Shown here: positions 17,438-25,183 of the stretch, in pieces
Layout of the letters: the number at the start of each line of letters is the position of its first letter
How positions within the stretch are numbered: position 1 is the first letter of the stretch
NCBI GenBank assembly: GCA_023418255.1
Contig: JAEZZZ010000090.1
Location: forward strand, 1-39,198
Source: Bacteroidota bacterium
GTDB lineage: Bacteria; Bacteroidota; Bacteroidia; Bacteroidales; Dysgonomonadaceae
DNA length: 39,198 bases
Direction of reading: 5' to 3'
Program-made: the position numbers and the translations under genes
Notes under the pieces: model-generated
Told to the model about the DNA's origin: nothing
Seen by the model: the letters and a program-made list of their open reading frames with translations, nothing else
Databases searched by the model: none

Positions 17438-17898
17438 TTATCCATATCTTTTACCGACACGGGTTTGCTTTTTTGCTGCACTTGCAGTTTTGCTTCGTAG
17501 GTGTCGTAAATGGTTTTTTTGATATTGGTGGACGAAGCACCAATACCATACGGAAAATAAAAGACTTGCACTCCTAGTTCCTTTAAATAATCATATTTTC
17601 CATACCAATCGTCGCCCACAACAAAAGCATCGATATTGAGTTTTTTCACAATCTCTGTGTGGTCGAGCGTGTGTTGGGGAATGACAATATCGGGGGTTTT
17701 TAATGCTTCAATAATTTGCAATCTTTCATTAAAAGGGATAATGGGTTTGTCTTTATAGGACATCACCAGTTCATCGGTACTGACTCCAACAATAAGAATA
17801 TCGGCCAAACTGCGCGCATAATTTATCATGCGCAAGTGGTTGTAATGAAACATATCGAATGTACCCGATGTAAATACAATCGTTTTATCTTTAAACAT
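17434..17898 (-). CDS. Cytidylyltransferase-like protein (TagD/RfaE-C type nucleotidyltransferase)
   Basis: A 154-residue nucleotidyltransferase of the cytidylyltransferase-like superfamily, as in CTP:glycerol-3-phosphate cytidylyltransferase. Visible: SGTFDMFHYNHLR (residues 11-23), where the HxGH nucleotide motif appears as His18-Tyr-Asn20-His21 with Asn for Gly; VGVSTDEL (about 37-44); RLQIIEAL; FVVGDDWYGK; and a C-terminal GASSTNI in place of the usual RTxGISTT. It probably activates a phospho-alcohol with CTP. It starts the operon with the SDR, CDP-alcohol phosphotransferase and flippase-like genes; the stop overlaps the SDR start by 4 bp. A good promoter lies upstream. The fold is certain, the substrate is not. 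Confidence 0.86.
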   Translation of the reverse strand: MFKDKTIVFTSGTFDMFHYNHLRMINYARSLADILIVGVSTDELVMSYKDKPIIPFNERLQIIEALKTPDIVIPQHTLDHTEIVKKLNIDAFVVGDDWYGKYDYLKELGVQVFYFPYGIGASSTNIKKTIYDTYEAKLQVQQKSKPVSVKDMDK

Positions 17899-17958
17899 AG
17901 CTTTACTTTTTTCTATTTCTTAATATGATATGGGTAATATTGATTTTCTAAAACTCTA

Positions 17959-17994
17959 CAAAAGTATTAACAATTTTGATAAATTTCCAACAAA
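17959..17994 (-). promoter_or_regulatory. Promoter of the four-gene phospho-alcohol operon
   Basis: On the minus strand: -7 box TACTTTTG at 17959-17966 (exact TAnnTTTG), and TTTTGTTG at about 17988-17995 as the -33 region, about 21 bp away. The implied leader is about 55 nt before the ATG at 17898. Confidence 0.55.
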
Positions 17995-18041
17995 ACGCCC
18001 TGCAAACTACACGCATGGAGCTATAGAGCAAATAGAAAATA

Positions 18042-18091
18042 AAAAAAACCGGAAGAGAACTTCCTATATACAAGGACATTGTCTCTCCCGG
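18042..18091 (-). terminator. Terminator of pepT-gcvT
   Basis: Long hairpin: outer stem of 10 bp with one mismatch (18049-18058 against 18082-18091), an inner ttcct/aagga pairing, then a run of eight T on the minus strand (18048 down to 18041). It lies 9 bp past the gcvT stop. Confidence 0.8.
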
Positions 18092-18099
18092 CGATAATT

Positions 18100-19185
18100 T
18101 TATTTCCTAAAAGGCAGTTTCACAATTTCGGCTTTTAAGTTTCTATTGCGTACCTTTATGAATATTTCTGTTCCCACTTTGGCATATTCAGGTTTCATAT
18201 ATCCCAGCCCAATACCTTTTTTCAAGCATGGTGACATGGTTCCGGAAGTAACTTTTCCAATAATTTCTCCCGATTCGTTTACAATTTCATAATCTTTACG
18301 TGGAATGCCTTTATCTTTCAATTCAAAACCACACAGTTTGCGTTCAACGCCATTTGCTTTTTCTTTCTCAAGAATGCTTTTGCCAATGAGGGGCTTGTTG
18401 TCGATAAGTTTTGTTATCCATCCCAAACCTGCTTGCAAAGGCGTTGTGGTGTCGTCAATATCGTTGCCATAGAGACAAAATCCCATTTCGAGGCGCAATG
18501 TGTCTCGTGCTCCCAAACCAATAGGTTTGATATCGAAAGGTTTGCCCGCTTCAAAAACTGCATCCCAAATTTTCTTTCCATATTCGGGGTAGAAATAGAG
18601 CTCAAATCCACCGGCGCCTGTGTAGCCTGTGTTAGAAATGATTACATCGTCCACTCCGGCAAATTTACCCACCTTAAATGTATAATAAGGTATTTCGGAA
18701 AGATTAAATTCTGTCAGTTTTTGTAACACCTCAGTAGCTTTTGGTCCTTGAACAGCCAGCTGTGCAATGTGTCCTGAACCGTTTTCAAGTTCCGCGCCCA
18801 TCGTGTTTTGCTTTTGGCACCACGCCCAATCCTTTTCAATATTGGCTGCATTCACGACCAACATATATTTTTGTGGTTCGTAGCAATATACAAGATAGTC
18901 GTCGATGATGCCTCCGTTTTCGTTAACGAAGCAAGCGTATTGAATTTTTCCCGGTTCAAGTTTTGAAGCGTCGTTGCTTGATACTTTTTGCAAGAACTCC
19001 AATGCTTTGGGGCCTTTCACCCACAACTCACCCATGTGAGAAACATCAAATACTCCTAGGGAATTCACTACGGAAAGATGTTCATCGATAATTCCTGTAT
19101 ATTCAATCGGCATGTTGTAACCTGCAAATTCGTGCATTTTTGCGCCAAGCGCAATATGTGTGTCTGTAAATGGTGTTTTTTTCAT
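18100..19185 (-). CDS. gcvT: Aminomethyltransferase (glycine cleavage T protein)
   Basis: T protein of the glycine cleavage system: moves the methylene group from aminomethyl-lipoyl H protein to tetrahydrofolate and releases ammonia. The 361-residue length is typical. Family marks: FAGYNMPIEYTG at the N terminus, GVFDVSHMGE, SNTGYTGAGGFELY in the middle, GARDTLRLEMGFCLYGND, and the C-terminal barrel with GKVTSGTMSPCLKKGIGLGY. It lies 53 bp downstream of pepT on the same strand, a pairing common in Bacteroidales, and ends at a strong terminator. The P and H protein genes are not in the window. Confidence 0.96.
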   Translation of the reverse strand: MKKTPFTDTHIALGAKMHEFAGYNMPIEYTGIIDEHLSVVNSLGVFDVSHMGELWVKGPKALEFLQKVSSNDASKLEPGKIQYACFVNENGGIIDDYLVYCYEPQKYMLVVNAANIEKDWAWCQKQNTMGAELENGSGHIAQLAVQGPKATEVLQKLTEFNLSEIPYYTFKVGKFAGVDDVIISNTGYTGAGGFELYFYPEYGKKIWDAVFEAGKPFDIKPIGLGARDTLRLEMGFCLYGNDIDDTTTPLQAGLGWITKLIDNKPLIGKSILEKEKANGVERKLCGFELKDKGIPRKDYEIVNESGEIIGKVTSGTMSPCLKKGIGLGYMKPEYAKVGTEIFIKVRNRNLKAEIVKLPFRK

Positions 19186-19238
19186 AATGTTTTTTCGTTT
19201 GTTTTTTTAATAATATGGTAAGTATTGTTTTTTATTTT

Positions 19239-20459
19239 TTATTGTTGTGCCACAAGTTCGGCAATTTTCACAATCACTTTCACGGCTTTTTCCATTGATT
19301 GAATTGGTACAAACTCATAGCGTCCGTGGAAGTTGAGTCCGCCGGCAAAAATATTTGGGCATGGCAATCCCATGTAAGATAAGCGTGCCCCATCTGTTCC
19401 GCCGCGAATTGGCTTTACAACCGGCTCAATACCTACGGCTTGCATCGCTTTATAGGCGTAATCCACTACATGCATTACAGGTTCTACCTTTTCACGCATA
19501 TTGTAATATTGGTCTCTCAGTTCAAGCGTCAACCGATTGTTGTAACGACTGTTTAGGAAATCCACAGCCTGTTGGATTTGTTGTTTGCGTTGTTCAAAGA
19601 TTTCTCTGTCGTGATCTCGAATGATATATGCCAGAGAGGCTTCATCTACCGTTCCGTTAAGTCCGACTAAGTGGAAAAAACCTTCATATTTTTCAGTAAA
19701 TTCAGGACGTTCATTCACCGGCAGCATTTGCACCAATTCGTTGGCCACATGCAACGCGTTTATCATTTTGCCTTTGGCATATCCGGGATGCACGTTGCGC
19801 CCTTGAATGGTTATTTTTGCCGCGGCGGCATTGAAATTTTCATACTCCAACTCTCCCACTTCGCTTCCATCCATCGTATATGCCCAGTCGGCACCAAATT
19901 TTTTCACGTCGAAATGGTCGGCTCCACGTCCAATCTCCTCGTCAGGGGTAAAAGCGATGCGAATTTTTCCGTGTTTGATTTCAGGATGGTCAATAAGATA
20001 TTGAATGGCTGTCAATATTTCAGCAATGCCGGCTTTGTCATCGGCACCCAGAAGAGTTGTACCATCTGTTACAATTAAATCTTCTCCTTTATGAGCCAGT
20101 AGTTCCGGAAAGTCTTCCGGTTTCATCACAATCTGCTCTTTTTCATTGAGTACGATATCTTCGCCACTATAATTTTTGATGATTCGTGGATTGACATTTT
20201 CTCCACTCATATCGGGGCTGGTGTCAAAATGCGCGACAAAGCCGATGGTTGGCAACTTCTTGTCGGTATTAGCCGGAAGCGTGGCCATTAAATAGCATTT
20301 GTTGTCAAGCGAGATGTCTTGCAAACCCATCTCTTCGAGCTCTTTTTCGACCTCTTTCGCCAAATTAAATTGCTTTTGCGTACTCGGTGTTTGCGAGTTG
20401 TTCTCGTCTGATTGTGTGTCAATCTTCACATATTTAATAAATCTATCAACTACATTCAT
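19239..20459 (-). CDS. pepT: Peptidase T (tripeptide aminopeptidase)
   Basis: A 406-residue M20B zinc peptidase that removes the N-terminal residue from tripeptides in the cytoplasm. All metal and catalytic positions are visible: His77 and Asp79 in VAHFDTSPD, the bridging Asp140 in GADDKAG, Glu174/Glu175 in TPDEEIGRGADHFD, Asp197 in MDGSEVGELEYE, and the C-terminal His in GGLNFHGRYE. GGTDGARLS is present as well. Length is typical. It is the first gene of pepT-gcvT and has a -7 box embedded in an 18-bp palindrome about 58 bp upstream. Confidence 0.97.
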   Translation of the reverse strand: MNVVDRFIKYVKIDTQSDENNSQTPSTQKQFNLAKEVEKELEEMGLQDISLDNKCYLMATLPANTDKKLPTIGFVAHFDTSPDMSGENVNPRIIKNYSGEDIVLNEKEQIVMKPEDFPELLAHKGEDLIVTDGTTLLGADDKAGIAEILTAIQYLIDHPEIKHGKIRIAFTPDEEIGRGADHFDVKKFGADWAYTMDGSEVGELEYENFNAAAAKITIQGRNVHPGYAKGKMINALHVANELVQMLPVNERPEFTEKYEGFFHLVGLNGTVDEASLAYIIRDHDREIFEQRKQQIQQAVDFLNSRYNNRLTLELRDQYYNMREKVEPVMHVVDYAYKAMQAVGIEPVVKPIRGGTDGARLSYMGLPCPNIFAGGLNFHGRYEFVPIQSMEKAVKVIVKIAELVAQQ

Positions 20460-20507
20460 GATGGTTAAAATTTTTGATATGTCCTGTTTTTTTCATTTAT
20501 ATAAAAT

Positions 20508-20525
20508 TATCTTTGTACAAAGATA
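20508..20525. promoter_or_regulatory. Palindrome carrying divergent -7 boxes (pepT / SRP side)
   Basis: The 18-bp perfect palindrome tatctttgtacaaagata contains TATCTTTG on both strands. The minus-strand box (20518-20525) is well placed for pepT, with a leader of about 50 nt. The plus-strand box (20508-20515) would start a transcript toward the SRP RNA, which also has its own box nearer by. It could equally be an operator for a dimeric repressor that blocks pepT. Confidence 0.5.
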
Positions 20526-20584
20526 GAAAAAGAGATGGAATGATAAAAATCTATTGATAAGTTTTACAAATAAAAAAAATGTCT

Positions 20585-20592
20585 TATCTTTG
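20585..20592 (+). promoter_or_regulatory. -7 box of the SRP RNA gene (TATCTTTG)
   Basis: Exact TAnnTTTG match ending 5 bp before the RNA's first paired base at 20598. A TTTT stretch at 20562-20565 stands at the right distance (19 bp) for a -33 element. Confidence 0.7.
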
Positions 20593-20597
20593 TGGTC

Positions 20598-20699
20598 GGG
20601 TAAGTCCTATACGGCCAGCTCCCATTGAATCCCCCAGGTCTTGATCGAAGCAAGGGTATTTGGTTGTAGCGGCGCGATATAGTCAGCTTACCCTTTTTT
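20598..20699 (+). ncRNA. ffs: Bacterial small signal recognition particle RNA (4.5S)
   Basis: The RNA component of SRP, which binds Ffh and guides membrane-protein translation. The ends pair perfectly (gggtaag at 20598-20604 with cttaccc at 20687-20693), and inner segments continue a long hairpin (ctata with tatag, cggcc with the ggcgcg region). The tip holds ccccaggtc...gaagcaaggg, the Ffh-binding domain IV pattern with CAGG on one side and AGCA on the other. A T run follows. The length of about 100 nt fits the small bacterial type. A well-formed -7 box stands just upstream. The lipocalin start codon lies 12 nt after the T run. Confidence 0.88.
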
Positions 20700-20711
20700 A
20701 TTTTTCTCTGT

Positions 20712-21254
20712 ATGAAACATTTTTATCATCATTCCCTACTATTTATCATGTTGTCGATAAGCATTTTTAGTTCCTGTTCTTCAATTCCGAAAGGCGTAAA
20801 AGCGGGAAGTAACTTTAAAAAAGAGAAATATCTAGGTCGCTGGTACGAAATTGCGCGCTTAGAGAACTGTTTTGAGCGTAATATGAACAACACAACGGCG
20901 CGCTATTCACTAAAAGAGAACGGAACAATCAAGGTTGTAAACGCCGGATACGACACCAAGAAAAAGAAATGGAAAGAGGTGGAAGGCAAAGCCAAATTTG
21001 TGAAAGAAGAATCTACGGCGATGTTGAAAGTATCATTTTTTGGTCCGTTCTATTCCGGTTACAACGTCATTGCCATTGACAAAGCGTATAAATATTCTCT
21101 CGTTGCAGGACAAAATTTTGGTTATTTATGGATTCTTTCGCGAGAAAAGACGATACCGGAAGATGTAAAAGCAGAATATCTGAAAATTGCCAAAAATTAT
21201 GGTTTTGCTGTAGATGATCTGATGTGGATAACTCACGACGACACATTTAAATAA
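20712..21254 (+). CDS. Lipocalin-family outer-membrane lipoprotein (Blc-like)
   Basis: A 180-residue bacterial lipocalin. The signal peptide ends in a lipobox-like FSSC with Cys22 as the lipidated residue. The mature part has the lipocalin signature GRWYEIARLENCFER (residues 42-56), the core VEGKAKFV, KVSFFGPFYSGYNVIAID and the C-terminal WILSREKTIP. Blc-type proteins bind fatty acids or lysophospholipids in the outer membrane. The ATG lies only 12 nt after the SRP RNA T run and no separate promoter fits in between, so expression may come from readthrough of the SRP promoter. It is followed after 28 bp by the radical SAM gene. Confidence 0.93.
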   Translation: MKHFYHHSLLFIMLSISIFSSCSSIPKGVKAGSNFKKEKYLGRWYEIARLENCFERNMNNTTARYSLKENGTIKVVNAGYDTKKKKWKEVEGKAKFVKEESTAMLKVSFFGPFYSGYNVIAIDKAYKYSLVAGQNFGYLWILSREKTIPEDVKAEYLKIAKNYGFAVDDLMWITHDDTFK

Positions 21255-21282
21255 AATAAATACAATATTAACCAGCATTCTT

Positions 21283-22506
21283 ATGTCCACCTTTGCTCCA
21301 TTTGCCAAACCGCTTTACGTAATGTTGAAGCCCATAGGGGCTTTGTGTAATCTGCGCTGCGACTATTGTTATTATCTCGAAAAAGCACTTCTTTACCCGC
21401 AAAACAAGCGCCATGTGATGAGCGAAGAACTGCTCGAAAGATTCATAAAAGAATACATCGAATCGCAAACCATGCCACAGATTATGTTTACATGGCATGG
21501 TGGCGAAACCTTAATGCGCCCGCTGTCGTTTTATCAACGTGCCATTGCTCTGCAAAAGCAATATGGACGAGGACGACAAATTGAAAACTCCATTCAAACC
21601 AACGGCACATTGCTCAACGATGAGTGGTGCCAATTTTTCAAGGAAAACAATTTTCTGGTTGGAATCTCCATTGATGGTTCACAAGAGTTTCACGACGAAT
21701 ATCGCCGCGACCAAATGGACCGACCATCATTTCATCGTGTGATGCGTGGCATCGAATTACTAAAAAAACATGATGTAGACTTCAATTGTATGGCAGTTGT
21801 CAATGAGTTTAATGCCGATTATCCCTTAGAATTTTATCGATTTTTCAAAAACATCGGATGCCAATTCTTACAATTCACTCCCATCGTAGAGCGATTGAAT
21901 CCTGACAACAAAATGTTGCAATTGGCTTCGCCCAAAGACCGAGCCGCAGAATTGGCAAAATTTTCTGTTACACCGGAACAGTGGGGCAATTTTCTGTGCA
22001 CCATATTCGATGAGTGGGTGCGCCACGACGTAGGAAAAATATTTGTGCAACTATTTGATGCCACACTTGCCAATTGGGTTGGTGAGCAACCCGGTGTGTG
22101 CACCATGGCTAAAACGTGTGGACACGCGGGCGTGATGGAGTTTAACGGCGATGTCTATTCATGCGACCACTATGTCTTCCCTGAATATCGGTTAGGAAAT
22201 ATTTATACCAAACCATTGGCAAGCATGATGTACTCGCCTGAACAACTGAAATTTGGTGCCGATAAATTTGATTCGCTGCCGCGTCAATGCCACGAATGCG
22301 ATGTACTTTTCGCTTGCTGGGGCGAATGTCCAAAAAATAGATTTGTTGAAGATAAATATGGAGACCCGGGACTGAATTATCTTTGCAAAGGCTACTACGA
22401 ATTCTTCCGCCACGTGATGCCTTATATGGATTTCATGAAAAAAGAGCTATTGGCACAGCGTCCACCCGCCAACGTAATGGACTGGATACGAAGAGGCAGG
22501 TGCTGA
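21283..22506 (+). CDS. Anaerobic sulfatase-maturase-type radical SAM/SPASM enzyme
   Basis: A 407-residue radical SAM protein. The radical SAM cluster motif is CNLRCDYC (Cys22, Cys26, Cys29), followed by the family motif YYLEK; MFTWHGGE is the SAM-binding GGE strand. The C-terminal SPASM part has CGHAGVMEFNGDVYSCDHYV and CHECDVLFACWGECPKNRF, plus a last Cys in LNYLCKGY, enough for two auxiliary 4Fe-4S clusters. anSME enzymes oxidise the active-site Cys or Ser of sulfatases to formylglycine without oxygen, which fits an anaerobe. No sulfatase is in this window. It is probably co-transcribed with the lipocalin. Close relatives that modify other peptides cannot be excluded. Confidence 0.92.
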   Translation: MSTFAPFAKPLYVMLKPIGALCNLRCDYCYYLEKALLYPQNKRHVMSEELLERFIKEYIESQTMPQIMFTWHGGETLMRPLSFYQRAIALQKQYGRGRQIENSIQTNGTLLNDEWCQFFKENNFLVGISIDGSQEFHDEYRRDQMDRPSFHRVMRGIELLKKHDVDFNCMAVVNEFNADYPLEFYRFFKNIGCQFLQFTPIVERLNPDNKMLQLASPKDRAAELAKFSVTPEQWGNFLCTIFDEWVRHDVGKIFVQLFDATLANWVGEQPGVCTMAKTCGHAGVMEFNGDVYSCDHYVFPEYRLGNIYTKPLASMMYSPEQLKFGADKFDSLPRQCHECDVLFACWGECPKNRFVEDKYGDPGLNYLCKGYYEFFRHVMPYMDFMKKELLAQRPPANVMDWIRRGRC

Positions 22507-22839
22507 TAATAAACCAAGAATAAAGTTCGGAATTTCTAAAAAGTTAAAAAAAAGCCGGTTTTGTGCAAATTTAAAATTTATCGTATGTGTTTTTGAAATC
22601 TTATTACATTTTCAACACGAAATCGCTTTAAATTAATCATTTATGACAGTCACAGCACACCTATGGGCCCATAATGCGCGCACAAAGATCATCAACCCTA
22701 GGGCGACAAGATAAAACATGCTTACTCTACAAATCAGAATAATCTTAAGTGTAAAATATATGTTTTATAACACACAAATAAACAATGATGGTTTCGTAAG
22801 TTTTTCCTAAATTGCGTCGCTATTTTTCAAATAGAACAT
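22507..22839. other. Gene-free stretch upstream of the EF-G-like gene
   Basis: About 330 bp of A+T-rich DNA without a plausible coding frame. It contains a 12-bp palindrome TATGGGCCCATA at 22662-22673, a possible regulator site, and no recognisable terminator or RNA gene. Confidence 0.5.
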
Positions 22840-22869
22840 TTTTTGGGGCTTTGCACTTTTTTATATTTA
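22840..22869 (+). promoter_or_regulatory. Candidate promoter of the EF-G-like gene
   Basis: TTTTG at 22840-22844 as -33 and TATATTTA at 22862-22869 as -7 (one mismatch to TAnnTTTG), 17 bp apart. The leader would be about 45 nt, so the sequence farther upstream would be regulatory rather than transcribed. Confidence 0.4.
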
Positions 22870-22920
22870 GCAAAGTCTTTTTTTAAATTACAAAATTTCT
22901 AACTATAAAATAACTCTGTC

Positions 22921-25077
22921 ATGAAAGTTTACAAAACAAACGAGATTAAAAACATCGCATTGCTTGGCAATGCCGGATCAGGTAAGACCACATTCGCCGA
23001 AGCAATGCTTTTCGAATGTGGTCTCATAAAACGTCGTGGAAGTGTCGATAACGGAAATACCGTAAGCGACTATTTCCCGGTAGAGAAAGAGTATGGATAT
23101 TCGGTTTTCTCAACCGTTATATCATATGAATGGAAAGACAAAATGATGAATTTTATCGATTGTCCCGGTTCCGATGATTTTGTTGGTGGCGTTGTATCCT
23201 CGCTCAATGTTGCTGACATGGCATTGATGTTGATTGATGCATCCAGCGGTGTAGAAGTGGGAACCATAAATCAATTTAGAGAAATAGAAAAATTACAAAA
23301 ACCACTCGTTTTTGTAATTAACCAACTCGACCACGATAAAGCCGATTTTGACAACACACTCACAAACCTAAAAGAACACTACGGCAACAAGGTTGTGCCG
23401 GTTCAATATCCCATCGGCAATGGCCCGACTTTTGAAGGAATTATTGATGTCTTGAAGCAAAAAATGTATAAATGGAAATCCGGAGCCACAGCACCCGAAG
23501 TGTTAGAAATTCCGGAAAGTGAAAAAGAAAAAGCAGGCGAGTTCTATCAAGTCCTACTGGAAGCAGCTGCCGAGAACGACGAAGGATTGATGGAAAAGTT
23601 TTTTGATCAAGGATCACTAAGTGAGGAAGAGATGCTTGACGGTATTCAAAAAGGGATGATAAGTCAGAGTTTATTCCCATTGTTCTGCACATCAGCAGAA
23701 AAAAATATGGCGGTACACCGCGTGATGAACTTCTTGTCACTGGCAGCCCCTTCACCTGATCAAATGCCCGCGGCACTCAACAGCGAAGGCGAAGAAGTGA
23801 AACCCGATGCCAATGGCCCAACTAGTCTTTACTTCTTTAAAACCACAGTTGAACCACACATTGGTGAAGTTTCTTATTTTAAAGTGATGTCCGGAACAGT
23901 TCACGAAGGAGACGATTTAAATAACATCAATCGCTCTTCCAAAGAACGCTTGGCTCAGCTATACAGCATTACCGGCCAGATGCGTACAAAAGTTGAAGCA
24001 CTGCAAGCTGGAAGTATTGCCGCTGCCGTAAAGCTAAAAGATGTGCGTACGGGAAACACACTGAATGCCAAAGGTGTAAATCACATGTTTAATTTCATAG
24101 AATATCCTGAACCGCGCTATCGAAGGGCCATCAGAGCCACTGCCGAGGGGAATGCCGAAAAACTCAACGAGGCACTTACACGTATGAAAGAGGAAGATCC
24201 TACATGGCTTGTGGAAATCTCAAAAGAACTGAAACAGACCATTGTGTCAGGCCAAGGAGAGTTTCATCTAAAAACGCTAAAATGGCGCCTAGAAAACAAT
24301 GACAAATTGGAAGTAGAATTTTTAGAACCTAAAATTCCATATCGTGAAACCATTACCAAAGCCGCACGTGCTGACTATCGCCACAAAAAACAATCAGGCG
24401 GTGCCGGACAATTTGGCGAGGTACATCTCATTGTTGAACCATATAGCGACAATAAACCGATGCCGGAAATCTATAAATTCAATGGACAGGAATATAAAAT
24501 TCAAGCGCGCGACGTGCAAACTGTTGAGCTAGATTGGGGCGGCAAATTAGTTTTTGTAAACAGCATCGTGGGAGGGGCCATTGACGCTCGTTTTTTGCCG
24601 GCAATCCTCAAAGGTATCATGGGGCGCATGGAGCAAGGACCACTGACGGGTTCGTATGCACGAGACGTACGCGTGATTGTGTACGACGGAAAAATGCATA
24701 CGGTCGATTCCAATGAAATCTCATTCATGCTTGCCGGAAGAAATGCTTTCAGCACGGCATTTAAAAATGCCGGTCCCAAGATTTTAGAACCAATTTATGA
24801 TGTGGTTGTTTCTGTTCCCGGGGAATATATGGGTGATGTGATGAGCGACTTACAAGGACGGCGTGCCATGATTATGGGTATGGAAAGTGAAAAAGGATTC
24901 GAAAAACTAAAAGCAAAAGTGCCTTTGAAAGAGATGTCAAACTTTTCTACATCGTTAAGTTCTCTAACGGGTGGACGCGCCTCTTTTTCTATGAAATTTG
25001 CTAATTATGAGCTAGTTCCTTCCGATGTGCAGGAAAAGCTTTTGAAAGAGTACGAAGAAGCAGAAGACGAAGACTAA
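22921..25077 (+). CDS. EF-G-like translation factor paralog (EF-G2 type)
   Basis: A 718-residue protein with the full EF-G domain order: G domain, domains II-III, the domain IV fold with SGGAGQFGEVHLIVEP, and domain V ending near VPSDVQEKL. The GTPase motifs are altered. The P-loop is GNAGSGKTT (16-24). The switch I RGITI is replaced by EYGYSVF around 57-63. The G3 motif is DCPGSDDF (80-87), with Ser84 at the site of the catalytic His of DTPGHVDF. The G4 motif is NQLD (134-137) instead of NKMD. This matches the Bacteroides EF-G2 group, reported to translocate without measurable GTP hydrolysis and to matter in starvation and gut colonisation. It is not the housekeeping fusA. Confidence 0.93.
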   Translation: MKVYKTNEIKNIALLGNAGSGKTTFAEAMLFECGLIKRRGSVDNGNTVSDYFPVEKEYGYSVFSTVISYEWKDKMMNFIDCPGSDDFVGGVVSSLNVADMALMLIDASSGVEVGTINQFREIEKLQKPLVFVINQLDHDKADFDNTLTNLKEHYGNKVVPVQYPIGNGPTFEGIIDVLKQKMYKWKSGATAPEVLEIPESEKEKAGEFYQVLLEAAAENDEGLMEKFFDQGSLSEEEMLDGIQKGMISQSLFPLFCTSAEKNMAVHRVMNFLSLAAPSPDQMPAALNSEGEEVKPDANGPTSLYFFKTTVEPHIGEVSYFKVMSGTVHEGDDLNNINRSSKERLAQLYSITGQMRTKVEALQAGSIAAAVKLKDVRTGNTLNAKGVNHMFNFIEYPEPRYRRAIRATAEGNAEKLNEALTRMKEEDPTWLVEISKELKQTIVSGQGEFHLKTLKWRLENNDKLEVEFLEPKIPYRETITKAARADYRHKKQSGGAGQFGEVHLIVEPYSDNKPMPEIYKFNGQEYKIQARDVQTVELDWGGKLVFVNSIVGGAIDARFLPAILKGIMGRMEQGPLTGSYARDVRVIVYDGKMHTVDSNEISFMLAGRNAFSTAFKNAGPKILEPIYDVVVSVPGEYMGDVMSDLQGRRAMIMGMESEKGFEKLKAKVPLKEMSNFSTSLSSLTGGRASFSMKFANYELVPSDVQEKLLKEYEEAEDED

Positions 25078-25102
25078 GCTTTTACTTTTCATTTTCTTTT
25101 GT

Positions 25103-25139
25103 AAAAATTAAGGCAACTTTTTGAGTTGCCTTAATTTTT
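25103..25139. terminator. Two-way terminator between the EF-G-like gene and truA
   Basis: A perfect 16-bp stem (25103-25118 with 25124-25139) and a 5-nt loop. A or T runs are built into both ends, so it works for the plus-strand EF-G-like gene and the convergent minus-strand truA operon. Confidence 0.92.
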
Positions 25140-25183
25140 TATATCAAATATAGAATGGAACGATAATATTTTGCTTGAAAGTT

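Noticed and set aside
23441..23776. A 111-codon minus-strand frame inside the EF-G-like gene, and similar antisense frames inside other genes (for example 30272-30607).
   Set aside because: No protein-like pattern, no promoter or leader, and the opposite strand codes for well-known families.
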